Assembly: GCA_025617745.1 (NCBI GenBank)
Contig: CM046873.1
Location: forward strand, 27,417,410 to 27,481,409
Source of the DNA: Heliocidaris erythrogramma
Taxonomy: Eukaryota; Echinodermata; Echinoidea; Camarodonta; Echinometridae
DNA length: 64,000 nucleotides
Reading direction: 5' to 3'
Part shown: positions 14,801 to 26,800 of the stretch, piece by piece
Layout: the number at the start of each line of letters is the position of its first letter
Position numbering within the stretch: the first letter of the stretch is position 1
The notes under the pieces: model-generated
What the model was told of the DNA's origin: nothing
Seen by the model: the letters and a program-made list of their open reading frames with translations, nothing else
The model's database searches: none
Position numbers and translations under genes: made by a program

Positions 14801-17800
14801 GTCACCTGAAATCTTATTTTTATACATATTTTAAAACTTGGGGGTGCCTTGAGGATTAACATGCAGTTCAAGTGGGTCTCCTACATCTTTGGCTAGGTAT
14901 CCGATAAGGCTAAGGCTAAGGCTAATAAACAGAACTCCTCTCTTCTCGTGGTCTTAGGCCCAGAGCGTCCAACCAATGTCATGTTTTCCGACCTCACAAC
15001 GACTAGTCTCACCATTGACTGGATGCCACCAGCTACAAGCTATCACGGTTTCAGGCTATGCTGGACTTACAATGGGACCAACTCCCTGGAGCTTGGACCT
15101 TCCGTCAGGCAGCGAATGCTGTCAGACCTGGAACCAGGAGCAGAGTACCTGGTCTCACTCGCTGCTGTCGTTGGGACTGGGGTCGACCAGATCAGTAGCG
15201 AGAAGTTCAACACTATCGTCACATTACGTAAGTAAATCATGAAGCTAATACATTGTGTGCATTATTTATCAGTGATTACCGTTATGACTTGTAAAGCTTG
15301 GCTTTAAAAAAATACTAGGTATTTAAGAAAAACAAAAACTTTGCATCCTTTTATTGGTCGGCAGAAATGTTACGCACACTTCAAAAGCAATTTGAAGCCC
15401 ATCTGAATAATGAAATTTTGATTTGAATTCTGCCTGCAAATGTGATTAACTATCCAAGTCCTCTTATTTCCCCGTAGTCCCTCCTGCTGAACTCCATGTC
15501 AACATCACAGACTACAACACCACCTCTGTCTCCATAGCCTGGGGGACAGACATCGCTCTCTCAGATGTCAGCAGCTACGTGATCAGCTACTGGCAGACTG
15601 CCAACAATGGGTCTCTCCAGGAGGTTGCGGTTAGTGACCCTAGCCAGACCTATTACACCATCGATGGCCTAGTTCCAGGAACTCAATATACTTTCATGGT
15701 GGATGCCTTGGGGACTGTTCAGGCAGTCAATCCCATTGGAGCCATGCAGTACACAAGTAAGTTCATCATCAACATATACTGTGGCAACATTTGCTCTTGG
15801 GTTTTTTTTGTCAAATATTGTAGGGTTGGGGTTAGGGTTGCTATTGGAAATTATGTTTAGGGTTTAGGTATAGTGTTGCATCAAGGGTTGAGTTTAGGAA
15901 TTTGGTTAGTGTTGCAAATTCAAAGCAAATGCTGCTGGAGCATGCATCATACAATCAAACTGTATGATTTTCTCACTTAACACACCATTAATCATTTTGA
16001 TTAAATCTTTCCAATGCTCTTTTTTTGTATTCTTACCAAAATTACATTCATATTCTCCTTTAAATTAAAGATACTGGCAGTGCATCTCTAATGGTTCTTC
16101 ATTCTTTTCCAGATCCTGAGACGGTAGCCAATATTCGTGTCATCCCATCCCTTACTTGTTCAGTCCGTCTGGAGTGGGACCGACCAGAAGGTAACCTCAC
16201 AGGCTATATCTTCCACTACAACGTAACCAGAGGCACCATCGTTGGTGCACCCCTCCAAGGTAACATAGAGCTCAACGGCACTGCTGGGACTGTGACGTAC
16301 ATGCTGGAGGGGCTGGAGAAAGACGCGTCCTCTGACTTTGTCTCCTTGGAAGTGAGGGTGACCACATTAGCGGGATCGGGAGGGGATCAAATAGAAAGCC
16401 TGGATCAGGCGGTCAAAGAACTTGGTGAGTGGATCAGTCCAGATCAATTTATTACACTCAGTGAAAATCGTACAAAGACAGACTATCAGACTATAAATGC
16501 CTTGTGAGGTGCACTATGCCTACATGTATATCATTTTGCTTTACAACTGCATTTTTTTTGTGGGGGGGGCGGTTTACCATGTCATGTGCTTTTGGTTTGA
16601 TTTGATTTGATTAATTTCACCTGGTAAAAATACAGAGATATATACAAAAAATACATACATACATGTAATTATACAAAAAATACATACATGTATTAAAGGT
16701 ACATAAAATATTTTCAATTTCAACAATTTTTCAACTATTTTCAGATGTCAATGTTCTCACCATCACGATTTTGGATCGTGACCAGGACTCTATACAAGCA
16801 GAGGTGAATTCAAGTATAAGCACTGGTTTAGAAAGGTAAGTTGTGTTTGAAAGATAATACTTAGTTTCGATAGCGTAAGGATTTAAAAGGACCTGCTTCA
16901 TCCTTTGTAGTAGGGGGAACCTTGAGGGAAAATGGCACTTGCTTTTTCCAATCAGTAGTATTGGTTAGAAAAAATTGAGAGTCAGAGTAACTAAGTTTGC
17001 TTTTCTCCTCCCATACACGTGTGACACTGAATGATTATTTGTGAATTGATGGGAGTTCCATAAAATGGTGCATTAGTTCCTGATGAGCTTCAAATTCCAT
17101 GTGAATTTGCAAAGATATTTGAATCCCCTCCCCCCCCCCCCTCCCCTGTTGAATATTTGTTCAAATACAATTTTCAATCACATCCCAACTATTAGCTAAT
17201 ACTGCTCAGTAATGTAACAGGATTAACAACTACAGCTGACAGCAATATTTTAATGAATTCTCTTTTTCAGCATTACTACTGGACTGTACGTTGATGAGAT
17301 GGTGAATGATGACATGACAAGAAACTGTACAACCGTGAATTGCTCCTCATTCACAGTGGACTTTGATATGTTGACATCTGGCACTCTTTACACCATCTAT
17401 GCTGGAGTTGTACAGAGTAGTGGACGTGAAGTTGTTCCCTTGCTTGCAAGGGCAGCTACAAGTAAGACCATATGGATTGGATTTGAGTTTAGGAGGTTGG
17501 TTCTTGACCCATTGCCCACAGGAACTGGGTGGTCTCTGTATTAAGCCTATGAGAATGAGATAATTCAGTAGTCAGTGAGTTAAAATAAATTTGGGTGAGG
17601 AGGGGAAGGGAATAAAGTTAGGAGAGGGAGAAATGATGTTCATAGGGAAGGAAGGTGCAATGGCTCAGTGGTAGAGCAGTAGTCTTGGAACTGACAGGAC
17701 CCGGATTCCAAACCAAGTTGATGTGCCGGTGCCCTTTGGTAAAACATCAACCCTAAAAAAGCCGGTTATTTTGGCGCTCTCTGCCGAATCCAACCACCCC

Positions 17801-20800
17801 CCCCCCTTCCCCGGTATTTTGGCCATGGAGTGATGAAACTTTCTGCAACTTGGCACTCAGATAGGGTACCTTATAAAGAATAACCCTGTAAAGTTTCTTA
17901 TCTATATCTCAAACTGTTTTTTAATTATCACTGATGGATTATTTACATAATGATTTTTGATGCTGCGCTGTACATATTGCTGAGAGCCAGAGGTTTGTAC
18001 TTTTACACAGAGTGAACACCCTTCTGGCCCCAAACAGATGATATCATGACTCGAATTTGTTTACATTTACTGCTCTTGCATTCATTCCTGGAACCCACAC
18101 AGTCCCAGAATCTGCCCTCAATCCACGATTCACCAGCATCGGCAGCGACTTTGTCGTCCTGGCTTGGGACAACCCCTCCGGGATGATCGACAGCTACAAC
18201 GTCTCCTACTACCCCGTTGACGACATGACCATGCTGATGTCTGAGGAAGTTGAAGCTGACTCTGAAGGCAACGAGTTGAGAGTGGAGGATCTTGCATCGG
18301 GAATGAACTACTCTTTCACTGTGGTGTCTCTCCTAGAAGTGCGGGCCAATCTGCAGGAGATGGGTGCTCCAGTGGATGTCTTTGCAGGTGAAGATTTTTG
18401 TTATTATTGTTAGAGGTGTTGTGGTATTTTTGGTAGTCAGCAGATTGTGGATAACATGATAGTTGTTTCAAATGCCCTTGATGGCACTACTGTCTAATGG
18501 TACAGACATCCATCTATGATGTACGTACATTTGCCACTGTGCCTAGCTTAGGTCAGATATATTGGTACCCGATAGGAAGAAATAAATCCCTGATTGCTTG
18601 AGTGCCTTATCAGGGAAGTTTAGCTAAAGCCAGGGTAATATTATCATTGTTTGCATGTACATGTACATGTACATGTTTACGAAGGCAGATTTACTATTTT
18701 ATCTCATCATACATTTATATTCTATCCCTCAGTTGTTGGAGAGCAGGGGAGCTTTAACATCACAGCATTCGATGAGACCAGTATAAGCATTGAATGGGAG
18801 CAACTGGAGGTGGATGAGTAAGCTCAAATTCATATCTTGTCAAAGGACACAAACAGTTTCCTTATTAGCCTTCTTTCCTTGCCCCCGACTAATTCTCACT
18901 CTTCTATGATCATTTCTCTAACATGAACTTGTACATTATGAATGAGTACTTGCTTTATTTAAATGTGATTTCAGCTTTGGCAATAATAGTATTGCTGATT
19001 TTGCTGAAAACTATTCACTGTCATTGGCATTAGAATATGCAATGGAGTGTAGTCTTGTATTTCGTAGCTGCAAAATTTATCATTGTTTTTTTAATCATTT
19101 ATGCTGAATCATTCTTTCAAATAATTTCCTGGTACTACAAAATTTCAATATATTATGGCACGAAAAAGAGACATGATAATGAAATTACGGCGTCCGGGTT
19201 CATCAATGTAGTTGATTTGGGGTAATTTGTTACATACCTGAATCATTCTTTCATTAATCATGTGGGTTACAGAAATATGAAGCACATTTCACTTGTTTAT
19301 TTTGCTGCACTAATTAAAGAAATGTAATCTGTTGAACCTTCTGCCTTTGCACAAATTATCCTAAAATTTACTGCAAGTATAAAACATATGTTCATAACAT
19401 ACTGTTAAACCACAAACCTTCGTGACATGAAACATTTGCAAATTGTTAATGACGGCCAAATTTGCAGCAAGAAACTTTCGTGAATTGCAATAATTTTATG
19501 TTGTTTTAATTGTGATTTGATTATTTCGCGGCATGAAACTTTGGCAAATCTTTACCTCTCGTGAAATTCGTGAAAGTTTCACGCACTCGAAAATTTCTTG
19601 TTTTACAGTATATACTTACATGTACATACATGTACATGTATATGACATACATGTACTGGTCGTGAATCATTGTGGAATCTGTTTTGTCCGTACAGGTACA
19701 TCCTCTTCTACGATGCTGAGGAGGGAAGTTCTGGTAATGTGACAGTTTCAGCCTCTGACCCAAATACCTACACCTTCAGCGACCTAACTCCTGGTACAAG
19801 TTACACCATCAGAGTCAAGCCAGGTGTATTGACAGTACTTGAGGAGATGCAGTTGACAGGTATGTGTAGAAAACTCTGTTATTAAATTCAATCTCTTTAT
19901 AACAGAAGCTATATTACAACCAGTAATGTCACAGTGACGCATGTTGTCATAACAACGCATAAATTCCCAACAACAAATAATGGAGTAGTATAGTTTTCAT
20001 CTGAATGAACTAATTTCTGGCCTTGAAATTAATGCGATGCCTTGAATTAAAGTTTAAAGAGACATTGAATACACATGGCAGCACTACACGTAGACTTAAA
20101 GATTAAAAACACTTTAAATACACAGGTGAGCTAACGATTGCGTGTTTCAGGTGTAAATAAACTCAAAATCTGCATGGCGAAATTGATATTTTACTTTAAA
20201 CTTAACCCATCCCATAACTTTCAGTGGCAGAAATTAGTTTATTCAGACGAACATAGTGCTCATTATGTGTAGTTGTGACGTATTACGTCATTGTGACATT
20301 ACCGGATGTAACCAGCCGTTACTGACTAACGGGGATATTTCAAATGCTCCACTTAGCAACCCTGATAGAGGATATACTGCTAGGCCCATTCCAACCAAAC
20401 TTTATGTACAGGACGTGATACAACCTACTGTAAGACAAATCTGACTAAGCAATTTTTACAACTTATGTAATAGTTTGTTTTTCTGCTTGGCTTTAGTTTG
20501 ATGATCAATTTTTTAGATCTTATTCAATTTTAAACAGTTATGTTGTACATTAGAGCCTTGTATCAACACTGATTCTGTTTTCTTCCAGTACCAAGTCCCC
20601 CAGCCAACTTCAGATCCACAATTGTAGCAGCCAAGACTATAACAGTTAGTTGGGATCAACCAACAGATGGCGGTAGTGATATGTATACCATCACCTACAG
20701 TCCAGCTGGTGGGCGGCCAGTATCTCCGCACACTCCGTCGTCTGGAACGTCAGTGACGTTTAGCAACCTCACACCGCAGACCGATTACAACTTTACTATC

Positions 20801-23800
20801 ATAAATGTGTTCGGATCGCTGGAAAGCCAGGCAGATACGATTATGATAAGTACGTACATGAAATCTCATGATTGTTTTCAATTTATGTTGGTTTTTGGAG
20901 GTGTCATGGCACATTGGTTCACATTCACTTGAATGTGGGTCAGAATGTCCTTTGGCAAGACATTAATCCACATTTGCCACCCTCTACCCAGGTGTATATA
21001 GGTATGCGATGTGCTAGAGCGCTACATACACTATATATTGCTGCTCAGCTTTGACCGGGGTATTAAAAAATGGAGTGCCAGGTGCATCATTGCATGACGG
21101 ACATGAATGCTGGACAAAAAGCCACCATTGTCATTTGTCTTTTATTTAACCAAGTATACATATACATCTGCCCAAAGTCTCAACCTGACAGTAAACCGAG
21201 GACACAGAATTAACCTTGACCTGGACTGACCTTGATAACACAAACTTAGTTAGATATTCATGATGAATATTTTCTCTTCATTACTGATGTTTGTCCTTTT
21301 TCCCCTTTTTTCAACGCAGCTACATCTGCCCAGATACTCAACCTGACGATAAACCCTGTAGACAACACAGAATTCACTGTGACCTGGATGGACCTTGATA
21401 ACATGGCCTTTGACCAGTACTGCCTCAGGTATGAACCATTTGATGAGCAGGGAGAGAACAGGCAGCAGGAAAGCTTCTCAGTCACCCGGACATCTCTATC
21501 AGCCCGATTCTACGGTCTGGACCCGGGGCAGGAGTACACAGTTCATGTCTTCAGCTGCAACTCACCCTCGGTGATGACAGACCATGGAAGTGAAAGCATT
21601 GCATACAGATTACGTGAGAGACTCTTGTATAATTTTCATTCAATTTACCGGCAGCGCTGTAAAAGATATGTCAGATAGAACTGTCTGCAAAAGTGAATTT
21701 GTGCCAACAAATTCCCTTTAAAGTGTTTACTATAATTCAGCAACATTAGAGAAGAATAACACCCCCACACCCCCTCAAAACAAAAACAAAAACAAAACAT
21801 CAGCAGATAATCCAATGCCAAAATGTGAGCCTATTCCCAAAATCATAAAACTACTTCTATGTGGTTACTGTACTTAGTAACCGATAAGAGAACATTTTTG
21901 CGTTCATATCAGCTGATGTTTTGGTGGTTTCATTCTCCTTTAAACACTACATAGTTTTTTTACATACAGTCAAACCTGTCTTAGCGGCCACCTGTCTATA
22001 GCGGCCACCTGCTTATAGCGGCCACCAAAAAATCCCCCGCAGGAAATTACTGTTTTGTAGACCCTGCATATAGCGGTCACCTGCCTAACGCGGCCAGCGG
22101 CCACCCATTATGTATCCCTCGGACAATATCTGACCGTGTATAGCGGCCACTATTGTCGAGTCGAGCCGTAGCTTCATGCACAAAAAAGTAGTTTTTGCCA
22201 TAGGCGCGATGTGTTTACCGAGTCCTAGCTCAGTCACACTCTCACACAAACGTCGTGAATAGATTCTACAATGGCCATGAAGATCTAATAGTTTCACCAC
22301 AAGAATTAAGCACTATTATAGTTCGTTTACGTAATCTTCGCAACATCCAGCTGCAATCCCCTGCACTTTAGTTGTATTGTTCTCCTAAGCTATAGCGGTC
22401 GGCATTGCATTGATATTGATCGCCATTGCGCAATAGCGCAGGCTCGTACACTTCAATATAATTTTTTATTTTTAAAAGATTTATAAAAAAAAAAAATTAA
22501 AGCGTTAAAACTTTTGAAAAAAATAATAAAGGATTGATTTTTTTTAGAAAGTGAAAATAATAAAATACTACCCAAGTATTATTTTTTTTAAAGATCAATA
22601 ATAACGATTTCATGTACGAGAGATTGTCCTGCTGAAAAACGGCGTGAAAACTAGACTCGGATCGTCCACCGGCGATCCAGGCCATTGTCAACGTTCGCAA
22701 TTTTGACGAATGCAAGCGAGCACCTTCTAGTTCTATCGCCTGTTCTCAAAAACAGTTAAAACTTCTTTTAAACCATTCAAAAGGCAAATATTTATTGAAT
22801 GAAAATTGATTGCACGATTTTATTCAAAAGATAAACTTATTATTGTAATTTTTTGACAGGAGGCAAAAGCATGATTAGACATCGTTTTTAGACTATAAAA
22901 ATCAAGAAAAGCAGTCTACCGCGGTGGTACGTACGTGGTAATTTGAGGGAAAATTCATTTTACACAGACATGACAGATTGCTCGTATATCTATTGTTTTT
23001 CTCATTTATTGACAACAAAGCATATTATTTTAGCATTTATATATCATATGACATGTCATACGTCAAATCTGTTGATCTATAGCTTGTTTTCCTAAGTGAT
23101 ATATATGGATGCATGTACACTAACTTTGTTGCGTGTAACAGTGTATGTGCAAAAAAATAAAAATGGCCGCCGACCTGTCTATAGCGGCCACCTGTCTATA
23201 GCGGCCACTTTTTCCGTTTCCCTTCGGTGGCCGCTATAGACAGGTTTGACTGTATTATACTCTTTAATACATTAAGCTTATTCATACTGGGTTTTTTGTC
23301 AGAGCAATTCATTTTTCTTCATTCTCCTTTAAACACTGCATACATATTATACTTTTTAATACATTAAGCTTATTCATACTGGGGTTTTTGTCAGAGCAAT
23401 TCATTTTTCTTCAGTGGTGATGGTCAGGTTGACACCCCTTCCAAGATATTTGCCATTATGTTCCAATCAAGACCAAATATTGCACATTTCTTCTAGTCAG
23501 TACTTAACAAAAACACAAGGTCTTGACGATATTACTGTATATGTCACACAATAGGCTCTGTTTCCAAAGCAAAATCAAAAAGTTTCTATTCATTCAGAGT
23601 TACTAATTATTCTTAATGTACATGTACATGATTGTGATGTATTATGTTCAGCTCTGACGGGGCATATGCATGTAGTCTGTATTATCTTAAGTTCTATTTT
23701 TAGCTCACCTGAGCCTAAGGCTCGAGTGAGCTATTGCGATGGAAATTTGTCCGTCGTCCGTCGTGCGTCGTGCGTCGTCCGTCGTCCGTCGTCCGTCGTC

Positions 23801-26800
23801 CGTTAACTTTTTTACATTTTCATCTTCTTCTCCAAAACCCATGATCGGAATTCAACCAAACTTGGTATGAATCATCCTTGGGGGTAGGGGACCCAAAGTT
23901 GCTAAAATGGTACATGTGGCCCCCAGGGGGGCCCAGGGGGAGGGCCCCCAATTGTAAAAGCTATGTAAATTTCAAACATCTTCTTCTCCAGAACCAGGCA
24001 TAGCTCAGACTTGGTATTGTGTATGGAGATACCTCTATAGATGAAGAATGAATGTTGTTCATGAAATTTCTCTGAGTGGCCCTATAGGGGCCCTGTGGGG
24101 GTAACATACTGGAGGGGGGGGGGGGCGCTGCCAGGCAAAATGTACATTCTGATCTTCTTCTCCAAAACCCATGATCGGAATTGAACCAAACTTGGTAGGA
24201 ATCATCCTTAGGGGTAGGGGACCCAAAGTTGCTAAAATGGTACATGTGGCCCCCAGGGGGGCCCAGGGGGAGGGCCCCCAATTGTAAAAGCTATGTAAAT
24301 TTCAAACATCTTCTTCTCCAGAACCAGGCATAGCTCAGACTTGGTATTGTGTATGGAGATACCTCTATAGATGAAGAATGAATGTTGTTCATGAAATTTC
24401 TCTGAGTGGCCCTATAGGGGCCCTGTGGGGGTAACATACTGGAGGGGGGGGGGGGGCGCTGCCAGGCAAAATGTACATTCTGATCTTCTCCAAAACACAT
24501 GATCGGAATTCAACCAAACTTGGTAGGAATCATCCTTAGGGGTAGGGAACCCAAAGTCGCTAAAATGGTACATGTGGCCCCCAGGGGGGGGGGGCCCAGG
24601 GGGAGGGCCCCCAATTGTAAAAGCTATGTAAATTTCAAACATCTTCTTCTCCAGAACCAGGCATAGCTCAGACTTGGTATTGTTTATGGAGATACCTCTA
24701 TAGATGAAGAATGAATGTTGTTCATGAAATTTCTCTGAGTGGCCCTATAGGGGCCCTGTGGGGGTAACATACTGGAGGGGGGGGGGGGCGCTGCCAGGCA
24801 AAATGTACATTCTGATCTTCTCCAAAACACATGATCGGAATTCAACCAAACTTGGTAGGAATCATCCTTAGGGGTAGGGGATCCAAAGTTGCTAAAATGG
24901 TACATGTGGCCCCCAGGGGGGCCCAGGGGGAGGGCCCCCAAGTGTAAAAGCTATGTAAATTTCAAACATCTTCTTCTCCAGAACCAGAAGTTTATCTAGA
25001 AGTTTATCTTGAAGATGAATAAAAAAAAGTTGTTCATGACATTCTCAGGGTGGCCCCATAGGGGTCCTGCGAGGGCGAGGTTAATATGCAGGAGGGGAAA
25101 TGTACATTCTTTGCATGATTTGTTGTATGATTCAACCACACTTGGTGGGAATCATCCTTAGATGTAGGAGATTCAAATAATACATGACATTGTAGACCAT
25201 GGGGTGGGGAATTATGTTAATTTCTAACATCATCTCATGTACATCCTCCTAGTTGTTTCAATTTCTAACATATCTCCTGGTGGTGCTAGAGAGAACATGC
25301 ACTAGATGTGAATTGATCCACCTCAGGTGAGCGTCGTGCCCCCTGGGGCTCTTGTATTAAACTCTAATTGTAGTGCCTTGAGTGATGTTTGCATCAAAAG
25401 AGTGCGCTGTAGACATTTATGATATTTTACTCTCTGCAAGTTTCACCTTCCACCTCCGACAAAAAGTAATTTAAGTGTCAATATAGAGTCTTTTGTCTTC
25501 AGACTACCATTAGAAGTCAACCATCTTTAATATGATTCTTTGTCTGCACAGCACCGGCTGCCATCGCTGAGATCCGCGTCACCGAAGGATCTCTCGGTCC
25601 TCGCGCAGTGACGCTTGACTGGGACCATCCAGAGGGAATTCGCGGAACGTACGAGGTGACCCTCGACCCGGCCGACGAGGGCTCTGTGAATAATGGTCCG
25701 CTCCCTGTGGACATCGACAGCGATATGAACAGTGTCACCATTGAGAACTTGGCTGCTGGCAAGGGCTACACTGTCGGAATTACTGCTATCAGCGGGGACA
25801 AAAGAAGCGAAGTCACAACCTTAGATCTATACACATGTGAGTGTAAAAGATACATGTTTATTAACTACATACAGTGGAAACTCGCTATAAAGGGCTACGA
25901 TATACATTGTAACAAGATTCCTGATATACATGTAACAAGTTAATCTTGCAGGTCTCAGGTCTCTATCTTCTTTTGTTTTTATGCCTTCGCCTTTGCTAAA
26001 TATGATACAATCTATTGTATATATGTTCATGAAAATTTACATGTAGCTGACTTGCATATAGCTTTATACAGATTAACATAATCACACAGCGTAGAGTCAC
26101 AGACTTGATTCTTTCCAATTGTTTCAGAGCCCTAAAAAATATACTGGACACATGAGTAGAGAGAGCAAAATTTGTGCACACACTGACCATTTTCGTTGCA
26201 TATCCATATTATGTTTGATGTCAGGATTAAGCTTTAAAATCCTTAAATTGGCAACATATTGAGAGGTTTAATTTCATATTTTATTCAAATTTGGGAATTT
26301 TTCCAACTTTTTGTTAAAGTTCCTAACCATCTATGTTGTTTTCAACGACATTACATAGAACCATGTTGCATTAAATTAAAATATTATTGTTGCCAATTTG
26401 AAGAAAAAAATGTGATCAATTTAGCCCTTGAATAATTCCTGTCATGAAAGGGTTAACTTGTTGACTACTGAATTTCCTTATTCCCATAAGCTCTATACAG
26501 GAAGCATACACAGTCTGGGCTTAGAGTCACATCTGTCATACTTCGTGTCTGGTTTTTTTTTTTCATTTCCAGTACCTGATCCTCCTCAAAACCTTGTCAT
26601 CTCGGAAATCGAGGAAGAAACGGCGAGAGTATCCTGGGCACGTCCCGCTGAGGAGAACATCCCCATCAGTGAGGTCATCTTGACGACGATGCCAGAGACA
26701 AGTACATTAACATGTGAGTCGAGGAAACGGGCCATAGAATGGTTCAGAAATTATTTGGATGCTAATAAAACTCAAAGATGATGCACCACTTTTATAGAGC

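Noticed and set aside
15820-15870. GGGTTAGGGTTG run that looks telomere-like
   Set aside because: Only a few imperfect TTAGGG-like words, interrupted at once; consistent with chance low-complexity sequence, not an interstitial telomere array.
21145-21245. Decayed duplicate of the start of FN3 exon 20 upstream of the real exon
   Set aside because: Words such as CATCTGCCCA, TCAACCTGACAGTAAACC and TGACCTTGATAAC echo the exon, but the frame is not open and there is no splice context, so it is not called as an exon.
23961-24941. Several Pro/Gly-rich minus-strand frames near 24-25 kb
   Set aside because: They are the same frame repeated in each 330-bp tandem unit and depend on G-tract length; they are repeat artefacts.
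26702-26713. Alternative donor GTACAT four codons before the chosen donor of FN3 22 first half
   Set aside because: Same phase, but GTGAGT at 26714 is a much better consensus. It remains possible as a minor isoform.
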